From Aminiphilus circumscriptus DSM 16581 (GTDB lineage Bacteria; Synergistota; Synergistia; Synergistales; Aminiphilaceae), in the NCBI RefSeq assembly GCF_000526375.1, contig NZ_JAFY01000002.1:1054001-1118000 (forward strand): a DNA stretch of 64,000 nt, given 5' to 3'. Position 1 is the stretch's first letter. Each line of letters begins with the position of its first letter. Both the position numbers and the translations under genes were made by a program. Below are positions 58,222 through 64,000 of this stretch, in pieces. The notes under the pieces were generated by a model that was not told the origin of the DNA, did no database searches, and saw only the letters and a list, made by a program, of their open reading frames with translations.

Positions 58222-58546
58222 AGGACGCGCAACAAGATAGTGTCTATCAAAGGTGGGTAAGATCAGGGGCCCTTCACCATGTAGCCAGTACCGGGACGCC
58301 GGGCACACGCGGGATGTGCCGTATGAGGGTGGAGTCGTAAATCCTTCGCGGGCAGCACGGGACCGGGCGGGAGATGGTCTCTCCGGACGTGTTGCAACTC
58401 TGCCCGGAGCCGCCGTTTTTTCGCTTCCTTCAGGTCCGAGAAAATATCGCTCCTCATCGTCCGTAGAGAATGACGGATGGCATTTCCCCTGTCCCGTTTC
58501 AGGGATGACGTTCTCCCGGTTCCGTCACAAAAGGTTTTCCGGCCCG
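58222..58546. other. Intergenic region before the met operon
   Basis: About 325 bases with no recognised gene, repeat or RNA on either strand; probably the eroded end of the restriction locus. Confidence 0.4.
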
Positions 58547-58575
58547 TTGACAAAATCCAGGGGGCTCTCTATACT
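58547..58575 (+). promoter_or_regulatory. Consensus promoter of the metQNI leader
   Basis: TTGACA, 17 bases, TATACT: six of six and five of six consensus matches at ideal spacing, ending 23 bases before the SAM riboswitch. Confidence 0.9.
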
Positions 58576-58597
58576 ACCCGCAACAACTGAATAGGGA

Positions 58598-58703
58598 TCG
58601 ACGCATCCAGAGCGGTGGAGGGACAGGCCCTACGAAACCGCGGCAACCTTCGCGAAAGCGAAAAGGTGCCAATTCCTGCAGGATTTCCTGGAAGATGGTC
58701 GAG
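58598..58703 (+). promoter_or_regulatory. SAM-I (S-box) riboswitch
   Basis: The S-box blocks occur in order: CATCCAGAGCGGTGGAGGGA, CAGGCCCTACGAAACCGCGG, CAACC, AAGGTGCCAATTCCTGCA, and AAGATG. The closing P1 stem is TCGAC/CATC on the left and GATG/GTCGA on the right. With SAM bound it should allow the terminator at 58721 to form and stop transcription of metQNI. Confidence 0.95.
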
Positions 58704-58720
58704 GCGGTGTTGCCAATATG

Positions 58721-58756
58721 GTCTCTTCCTCGATTCCGGGGAAGAGACTTTTTTTG
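58721..58756 (+). terminator. SAM riboswitch terminator
   Basis: GTCTCTTCC / GGAAGAGAC with a 10-base loop followed by TTTTTTTG, 18 bases after the aptamer, so it is the riboswitch expression platform. Confidence 0.9.
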
Positions 58757-58815
58757 TGTTTGTGCGTTTTTTGTGCGTTCCCATGCGGCAGTTCAAGGGA
58801 AAGGAGGAGACCGAC

Positions 58816-58917
58816 ATGACCCGATGCTTCACGAAACGGTTCACGAACGGAATGATGTGCACCATGATGATGTGCGACGACGGCGGATCTCCTCCAGGAA
58901 GGACCGGCGGCTGCTGA
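58816..58917 (+). CDS. Met/Cys-rich leader peptide
   Basis: 33 codons with an ideal ribosome site (AAGGAGG, eight bases before the ATG). The centre reads NGMMCTMMMCDDGG: five Met and two Cys codons within eight. It ends 18 bases before a strong terminator and lies between the SAM riboswitch terminator and metQ. This is the architecture of a translation-coupled attenuator, where scarcity of charged Met-tRNA (and perhaps Cys-tRNA) stalls the ribosome and prevents the terminator. The peptide itself probably has no other role. That it is translated is inferred from the site and codon content. Confidence 0.65.
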   Translation: MTRCFTKRFTNGMMCTMMMCDDGGSPPGRTGGC

Positions 58918-58935
58918 TTCGTCGCTTTCCGGACT

Positions 58936-58969
58936 GGCCGGGATCCGCTTGGGATCCCGGCCTTTTTTT
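58936..58969 (+). terminator. Second terminator in the met leader (attenuator)
   Basis: Perfect 11-base-pair stem GGCCGGGATCC / GGATCCCGGCC with a 5-base loop and seven T. It is located 18 bases after the leader-peptide stop and 150 before metQ, so any transcript that passes the riboswitch must also pass here. Confidence 0.9.
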
Positions 58970-59122
58970 GTGCTCTGAAAGGGAGGTGGACGCTGGTGCG
59001 GTGACGGCAAAGGCGACGGGCGGCGCACTCGGAAGAAGCGCGGAGGAAAGGATCGCCGGGGCCGGAAGACACGGCCCGGCGGGGACGATGCGGACATCAC
59101 CGCAAGGGAGGAAGACGACATC

Positions 59123-59938
59123 ATGAGAACGAATGTGGTTGTGCGTGGAGCAGTGGCTGCGGTTGCGTTTGTGCTGTGCGTTGCGGCGGGGGGAACGCGC
59201 TCTTCGGCGGAGGAGCTGGAGAAGCTCCGGGTGGGCGCCACGGCGGGCCCCCACGCGGAGGTGCTGGAGTTCGTCCGGGAGGGGGCGCGGGCGCGGGGGA
59301 TCGATCTCAAGGTGGTGGAGTTCAGCGACTACATCGCGCCCAATGCGGCCCTCGACCAGGGGGATCTGGACGCCAACTCCTATCAGCATCAGTTCTTTCT
59401 GGACACGCAGAACAAGGACCGGGGCTATCACCTCGTGTCCATCGCCAAGACCGTGGTTTGCCCCCTCGGTTTCTACTCGAAGAGGATCAAGAACATTGCC
59501 GAGCTGAAGGACGGGGCCACCGTGGCGGTGCCCAACGACCCCGCCAATGTGGGGCGCGCCCTGGTGCTCCTTGAGCGGCAGGGGTTCATCAAACTTCAGG
59601 AGGGGTTGGGATACAGGGCGTCCGTGCTGGACATCGTGGCAAACCCCAAAAAGCTCAGGATCGTGGAGATCGAGGCACCCCAGCTTCCCCGCTCTCTGGA
59701 CGACGTGGATCTCGGGGCGGTGAACGTGAATTACGCCGTGGAGGCGGGGCTGTCGCCCATGACGGACGCGCTGCTGATCGAGGATCCCGCCACATCCCCC
59801 TTTGCGAATCTCATCGTGGTCCGGGAGGCGGACAAGGACCGGCCGGTCTTCCGGAAGCTCGTCGAGGCCTACCAGACGGAGGACGTGAAGCGGTTCATGC
59901 TGGAGCGCTTCAAGGGCGCCTTCGTTCCCGCATGGTAG
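59123..59938 (+). CDS. metQ: Methionine ABC transporter substrate-binding protein
   Basis: 271 residues of the NlpA/MetQ family. After a signal sequence (about 1-28), LRVGATAGPHAEVLEFV begins the mature fold, then VVEFSDYIAPNAALDQGDLD and ANSYQHQFFLD, all typical of MetQ. No lipobox is evident, so it is probably a free periplasmic protein. GGGAGG precedes the ATG. The SAM riboswitch upstream confirms a methionine role. metN follows after 127 bases. Confidence 0.93.
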   Translation: MRTNVVVRGAVAAVAFVLCVAAGGTRSSAEELEKLRVGATAGPHAEVLEFVREGARARGIDLKVVEFSDYIAPNAALDQGDLDANSYQHQFFLDTQNKDRGYHLVSIAKTVVCPLGFYSKRIKNIAELKDGATVAVPNDPANVGRALVLLERQGFIKLQEGLGYRASVLDIVANPKKLRIVEIEAPQLPRSLDDVDLGAVNVNYAVEAGLSPMTDALLIEDPATSPFANLIVVREADKDRPVFRKLVEAYQTEDVKRFMLERFKGAFVPAW

Positions 59939-60065
59939 GGTCGGAAGCGACACGGGAGGTGCGGGCGATGGGTGTTTTTTCCGGAACGAGAGCAGGGGGT
60001 GTTTCGCGCCTCCGGGGACGGGCGGTCTCCGCGGGCGCGGGGGCCGCGAAAGGAGGCGGTGCGCC

Positions 60066-61127
60066 GTGGCGATCTCCCTGCGCGGTCTGACCAAGGTCTA
60101 CGGCACCGGCACGGGGGCCGTGAAGGCCCTCGACGACATCACCCTGGAGATCCCGGACGGCGCGATCTTCGGGATCATCGGCCAGAGCGGGGCGGGAAAG
60201 AGCACGCTCATCCGCTGCGTCAATCTGCTGGAACGTCCGTCGGCGGGGACCGTGAAGGTGGGGGAGGTTGACTTCACCTCCCTCTCCGGAGATGCGCTGC
60301 GGCAGGCCCGGAAGAAGGTGGGCATGATCTTTCAGTCCTTCAATCTTCTGTCGCGTCGCACGGTCTTCGGCAATGTCGCCCTTCCCCTGGAACTGGCGGG
60401 GTGGCCGAAGGAGGACATCCGGTGCCGCGTGGCGGAGCTGCTCGCGCTCGTGGGGCTGGAGGAGCGGAGGGACCACTATCCCTCCCAGCTCTCGGGAGGG
60501 CAGAAGCAGCGGGTGGGCATCGCCCGGGCGCTGGCGAACAATCCGGAGGTGCTCCTCTCCGACGAGGCCACCTCCGCCCTCGACCCGGGAACAACCCGGT
60601 CCATTCTGGCGCTGCTTCGGGACATCAACGAAAAGCTGGGGCTCACGATCCTGCTCATCACCCACGAGATGCAGGTCGTCAAGGAGATCTGCCACGGTGT
60701 GGCGGTTCTCGAAAAGGGGCGGATCGTGGAGCAGGGGTCGGTGTTCGACATCTTCGCCGATCCGAAGGAGCGGGCTACCCGGGACATGCTGGGGCAGGAC
60801 CTCGACGCGGAGCTTCCCGAGTCCTTCGCGGGGCTCGATTTTTCCCGGGAGCCCCTTCCGGGGAGCGATCTCGTCCTCCGGCTCCGCTTCTTCGGCGACA
60901 TCGCCGCGGAGCCCGTCATGTGCGATCTGATCCGGCGGTTCGATCTGGACGTGAACATCCTCACCGCTCACATCGATCATCTGCGCAACATGCCCTACGG
61001 AACCCTGGTGATCGGTCTTTCCGGGGAGGAGCGACAGCGGCAGGCGGCGCTCAAGGCGCTGCGCGCGCTGGATCTCAGAGTGGAGGTGGCCGGCTATGTC
61101 GCAAAAGCTCTTCGCCGTGCTATGTAG
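60066..61127 (+). CDS. metN: Methionine ABC transporter ATP-binding protein
   Basis: 353 residues. GQSGAGKSTLIR (Walker A, about 39-50), LSGGQKQRVGIARAL and VLLSDEATSALDP are intact. The last 90 residues are the NIL domain (LRLRFFGDIAAEPVMCDLIR, HIDHLRNMPYGTLVI), which binds methionine and inhibits transport when the cell is replete. The GTG at 60066 has GGAGG eight bases upstream. It overlaps metI by 32 bases. Confidence 0.95.
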   Translation: MAISLRGLTKVYGTGTGAVKALDDITLEIPDGAIFGIIGQSGAGKSTLIRCVNLLERPSAGTVKVGEVDFTSLSGDALRQARKKVGMIFQSFNLLSRRTVFGNVALPLELAGWPKEDIRCRVAELLALVGLEERRDHYPSQLSGGQKQRVGIARALANNPEVLLSDEATSALDPGTTRSILALLRDINEKLGLTILLITHEMQVVKEICHGVAVLEKGRIVEQGSVFDIFADPKERATRDMLGQDLDAELPESFAGLDFSREPLPGSDLVLRLRFFGDIAAEPVMCDLIRRFDLDVNILTAHIDHLRNMPYGTLVIGLSGEERQRQAALKALRALDLRVEVAGYVAKALRRAM

Positions 61128-61758
61128 CTCGTTTGCGGATACCCTCTGCATGGTGGGTGTTTCCAGCGCCCTCGCCTTTCTCTTCGGGCTCCCTCTGGGG
61201 GTGGTGCTTCTGGTGACCGGAAAGGGGCACATTCTGGAGAACCGTGCGGTGAACGGACTTCTCGGGAGCATCGTCAACGCGGCGCGCTCCACGCCCTTCA
61301 TCATCCTTCTGGTGCTTCTTCTTCCCGTGACGAGGATGGTCGTGGGGACCACCATCGGCACCGTCGCGGCCATCGTGCCCCTGGCAATCGCGGCCACGCC
61401 CTTCGTGGGACGGGTCGTGGAGGGGGCGCTCCGCGAGGTGGACGGAGGGGTCATCGAAGCGGCCCTCGCCATGGGGGCCACGCCCTGGCAGGTCATCCGG
61501 AAGGTGCTGCTCCCCGAGGCGCTCCCCGCCATCGTGGGGGGGCTCACCCTCTCGGTGATCAACCTCATCGGCTATTCCGCCATGGCCGGAGCCATCGGCG
61601 GCGGCGGGCTGGGGGATCTCGCCATCCGCTACGGCTACCAGCGCTTCCGCCTCGACGTGATGCTCGTCACCGTGGCGGTTCTCATCGCTCTGGTGCACCT
61701 CTGTCAGGCCACGGGAGATCTGCTCGCCCGGCGCCTCCGCCGCGACGGAAAAAGCTGA
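61096..61758 (+). CDS. metI: Methionine ABC transporter permease
   Basis: 220 residues with about five membrane helices. The coupling loop is DGGVIEAALAMGATPWQVIR followed by VLLPEALPAIVGGLT, and SVINLIGYSAMAGAIGGGGL is the MetI signature. The ATG lies inside metN in another frame, giving translational coupling. It closes the met operon. Confidence 0.95.
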   Translation: MSQKLFAVLCSSFADTLCMVGVSSALAFLFGLPLGVVLLVTGKGHILENRAVNGLLGSIVNAARSTPFIILLVLLLPVTRMVVGTTIGTVAAIVPLAIAATPFVGRVVEGALREVDGGVIEAALAMGATPWQVIRKVLLPEALPAIVGGLTLSVINLIGYSAMAGAIGGGGLGDLAIRYGYQRFRLDVMLVTVAVLIALVHLCQATGDLLARRLRRDGKS

Positions 61759-61907
61759 GCGCCGGGGAGTTGGGTGAACGAGGGCATTGCAGACGGGGGG
61801 CGGGTGCGGCCCCGGGATGTCTCAGAGCCGCGTTCCGCCCCGCTTGCTCTTATAACGTTTCAGGAGGGTGTTGGTCTGAACCCGCCGGATTTTCTTCATG
61901 ACAACGT

Positions 61908-61953
61908 CGACGCCCCTGCCGCGTTCATAGTTCATACGACGGCAGGGGCGTCG
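61908..61953. terminator. Strong hairpin 150 bases after metI
   Basis: A perfect 14-base-pair stem, CGACGCCCCTGCCG / CGGCAGGGGCGTCG, with an 18-base loop. There is no T-run on either side, so it may be a transcript-protecting structure or a factor-assisted terminator. The rest of 61759-62048 has no gene. Confidence 0.5.
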
Positions 61954-62048
61954 GCGTTGCGTGGTGTAGTCCGCGTGTGGCCCGTCGCGATTCATCCCGG
62001 CGGATTGACAGAACAAGACGGTTGGGATACAAAGAGGACACGGAGTGA

Positions 62049-62082
62049 TGAAAAATTTTCTTCAGAAAAAATTTTTGAAGAA
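62049..62082. promoter_or_regulatory. Paired AT-rich imperfect palindromes upstream of the rpiR gene
   Basis: TGAAAAATTTTCTTCA is followed at once by GAAAAAATTTTTGAAGAA; their AATT centres are 16 bases apart. They stand out in GC-rich DNA and sit 16-50 bases before the RpiR start, a likely autoregulatory operator. Confidence 0.45.
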
Positions 62083-62097
62083 GAGGAGTCGTTACCG

Positions 62098-63006
62098 ATG
62101 GCGAAGCACGTGCGAAGAACGGAAGAGCATCCGAACGGTTCCGTGCTGGAGCGCATCAGAACGATGGGGGAGCGGTTGAGCCCCAAACAGAGGCAGTTGG
62201 CTCGTTTCATCGTGGAATCCGGTTCCGAGGCGGCGTTCATGAACTCCGTCGCTCTCGCCGCTGCGGCGGGGGTCAGTGACGCCACGGTGTCGCGGCTTGC
62301 CACGGCGCTCGGTTATACGGGGTTCGCCGAGTTCCAGGCGGGAATTCAGGCGTTGCTCCAGGAGGACATTTCCTCGCTCCGGAGGTTTCCCCTGGACAGG
62401 GAGAGTTCCGGAGACACGCTCTTCGCCAAAGTTTTCGCGCTGGAGGCGGGCATTCTCAACGAAACGCGGGACGCCGTCGATGCCGCCGCCTACGACCGGG
62501 CGGTGGATCTGCTCTCCGGGGCGAAGAAGGTCCTTGTGGTGGGGTACGAGCCCAACGCCTGCGTCGCCTCCTACGCGGCGTTCTTTCTGGGTGTCCTGAG
62601 GGCGAACGTGCAGAGCGCCACCACGCTGGACGTGCGGGTCTTCAATGCCGTTCAGGACATCGGTCCCGATTCGGTGGCATTGGTCTTCAGCTTTCCCAGG
62701 TATCCCCGGCGCATCCAGACCACGGTGGAATTTCTCAAGGCCAAGGGTGTGCCGGTCATCGGCATCACGGACAGCGTGCTCTCGCCTCTGGCCCCTCTCT
62801 CGGACGTGCTCTTTCCCGTGCCCATGAAGTTCATCACCTTCATCGACCCTCTGGCGGGAGCCATGGCCCTGGTCCATTCCCTGCTCATCGGGGTTTTTCT
62901 GAAGGACGCGGAACGTTCCCGGGGGCAGGTGCGGGCCTTCGAGGAGTTCGCCGGCAAGGACCGCTATTTCCTCAGGCAGGACGTGGACATTCTCGGTCTG
63001 CTCTAG
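62098..63006 (+). CDS. MurR/RpiR-family transcriptional regulator
   Basis: 302 residues. An N-terminal helix-turn-helix (RLSPKQRQLARFIVESG, AAAAGVSDATVSRLATALGY) is followed by a SIS domain (VLVVGYEPNACVASYAAFFL, VALVFSFPRYPRRIQTTVEF) that binds phosphosugars or similar. It lies just upstream of a TRAP binding-protein gene on the same strand and probably controls that transporter. GAGGAG precedes the ATG. Confidence 0.92.
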   Translation: MAKHVRRTEEHPNGSVLERIRTMGERLSPKQRQLARFIVESGSEAAFMNSVALAAAAGVSDATVSRLATALGYTGFAEFQAGIQALLQEDISSLRRFPLDRESSGDTLFAKVFALEAGILNETRDAVDAAAYDRAVDLLSGAKKVLVVGYEPNACVASYAAFFLGVLRANVQSATTLDVRVFNAVQDIGPDSVALVFSFPRYPRRIQTTVEFLKAKGVPVIGITDSVLSPLAPLSDVLFPVPMKFITFIDPLAGAMALVHSLLIGVFLKDAERSRGQVRAFEEFAGKDRYFLRQDVDILGLL

Positions 63007-63037
63007 CCGGTCGGAAAAAACGGTGGCAGCAGGGAAT

Positions 63038-63050
63038 ATGTTTCAAACAT
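63038..63050. promoter_or_regulatory. Palindrome upstream of the TRAP gene
   Basis: ATGTTTCAAACAT is a perfect inverted repeat around a central C, 32 bases after the rpiR stop. It may be the RpiR operator for the downstream TRAP genes; nothing else is evident in 63007-63340. Confidence 0.4.
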
Positions 63051-63340
63051 CGGAGTTTTTGTGCGTTTCCGTGGTTGTGAAGGGCTCCGGTGCCTGCATC
63101 GGGTCCGGCGCGGCGGCGTTCGGGATGAACGGGAGGGGGGTGAGGGATCGGAGGGAGAGCGGGTGTATCGGTCCGAGGTGAAGGGGACGTGGCTGGCCGG
63201 CGGTGTGTCCTCCTCCGGAGGGCGATCCGGTATCGGAGGGCGCGTCGCGGAAAGGAAACCCGCAGTGGCGGTGGGTGGTTTTCGGAAGGAAGCGGAGTCA
63301 ATCTTCCGCTCCGACAGAAGAAATGAGGTGACGTCATTTC

Positions 63341-64000
63341 ATGAGAAAAATGGTATTCGGCATCCTCGTCGTTGCGTTGTCGGTTCTCTTCGCCGTTTCG
63401 GGATGGGCGGCGGAGACGGTCAAAATCCGCATGGCTGGTCAGAGCCCCATGGAACACCAGGCCACGAAGCACCAGTTCGAGTTCAAGGAAGCCATCGAGA
63501 AGCAGTCCGGCGGTCGGTTCGAGATCAAGGTCTATCCGGCGAACCAGCTCGGCGACTACACCCAGGTGTACGAAGAGATCATGCGGGGAACGCTGGAAAT
63601 GGCCCTCATCAACATTCCCAGCCAGTTCGACCAGCGCCTTGAACTGACCTACGTTCCCTATCTCGTCGAGAACTATGACCAGGTGAAGACCTTCTTCGCT
63701 CCTGACGGTTTTATCGTGAGGGCCCTCGGCTCGATTCACGAGAAGCTCGGCGTGAAGCTCCTCGGCTTCAACATCGAAGGTCTCGGCGGCTTTGCAACCA
63801 CGGTTCCCGTGGAGAACGCCGCGGATCCCAAGGCGAAGAAGAACGTCCTGCTCCGGGTGCCCCCCATGGACGTGTTCAAGCTCCACGCGGACGACCTGGG
63901 GTACACCACCATCTCCGTTCCCTACGCCGAACTCTACACGGCCCTGCAGACCGGCGTCGCCCAGGGATGGAGCGGCGGTCCTCCCGTTTTGACCTACCTC
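63341..64000 (+). CDS. TRAP transporter substrate-binding protein DctP, 3' end beyond window
   Basis: 220 residues visible from the ATG at 63341 (GAGGTG about ten bases upstream); the frame is open to the right edge. A signal peptide (1-24, ending SGWAA) is followed by VKIRMAGQSPMEHQATKHQF and ALETGTxEM-type MRGTLEMALINIPSQF, matching DctP proteins. KKNVLLRVPPMDVFKLHADD holds the expected substrate arginine. It is a different subtype from the DctP at 3.2-4.2 kb. Permease genes should follow outside the window. Regulation by the upstream RpiR is likely. Confidence 0.9.
   Translation, partial: MRKMVFGILVVALSVLFAVSGWAAETVKIRMAGQSPMEHQATKHQFEFKEAIEKQSGGRFEIKVYPANQLGDYTQVYEEIMRGTLEMALINIPSQFDQRLELTYVPYLVENYDQVKTFFAPDGFIVRALGSIHEKLGVKLLGFNIEGLGGFATTVPVENAADPKAKKNVLLRVPPMDVFKLHADDLGYTTISVPYAELYTALQTGVAQGWSGGPPVLTYL

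Overview
The window is GC-rich, densely coded bacterial DNA with strong Shine-Dalgarno sites. It carries a mix typical of anaerobic amino-acid-fermenting bacteria: two TRAP dicarboxylate-type transporters, a glycine/sarcosine/betaine-reductase component B pair whose gamma subunit is a selenoprotein, an ornithine-cyclodeaminase-family enzyme, kynureninase, a RocB-like peptidase, and methionine and glycine-betaine ABC transporters. This combination, with the high GC, suggests a member of the Synergistota (an Aminiphilus-like organism would fit). That placement is an inference from gene content; no rRNA or marker gene is present.

Layout. 1-5.5 kb (minus strand): the start of a zinc-ribbon DNA methylase runs off the left edge, behind a DUF2848-dctP-dctQ-dctM TRAP operon. 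5.5-12.6 kb: an aconitase/citrate-lyase fusion remnant, a truncated two-component remnant, a secreted Ntn-hydrolase, a poly-glycine lipoprotein and a HEAT-repeat protein with a vitellogenin-like front end. 12.6-18.3 kb: an FMN riboswitch with ribB, then grdE-grdB(Sec)-OCD. 18.5-29 kb: a three-gene helicase/DUF3883, DUF1156 methylase and HEPN-DUF499 ATPase operon, the best candidate for a genome-defence system. 29-36 kb: a decayed metal/peptide ABC transporter, an IS3-family scrap and a broken ATP-grasp gene behind an intact promoter with a DtxR-like operator, then DJ-1 and an amino-sugar operon (gntR, nagE remnant, nagA, nagB, EIIA). 36-42 kb: a large SNF2 helicase translationally coupled to a Mod-type DNA methyltransferase. 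42-50 kb: a membrane GGDEF protein with a propeller sensor and a complete OpuC-type osmoprotectant transporter. 50-56.4 kb: rocB-cdaR-DUF2993 and marR-kynU. 56.5-58.2 kb: an hsdM deletion remnant with intact rhuM, the leftovers of a type I restriction locus. 58.5-61.8 kb: metQNI. 62-64 kb: an RpiR regulator followed by a second TRAP binding protein cut by the right edge.

Three things stand out. First, metQNI is preceded by a consensus promoter, a SAM-I riboswitch with its own terminator, and then a 33-codon Met/Cys-rich leader peptide with a second terminator, which looks like two independent methionine-sensing attenuators in series. Second, grdB is read through an in-frame UGA with a selenocysteine-insertion hairpin placed as expected, and it is linked to an ornithine-cyclodeaminase-family gene rather than to the usual grd partners. 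Third, many broken genes share one form: the two ends of a gene, or of two neighbouring genes, are joined with the middle missing (acn/citF, receiver/kinase, toxin/antitoxin, ATP-grasp, nagE, hsdM). This suggests recurrent deletion rather than point-mutation decay.
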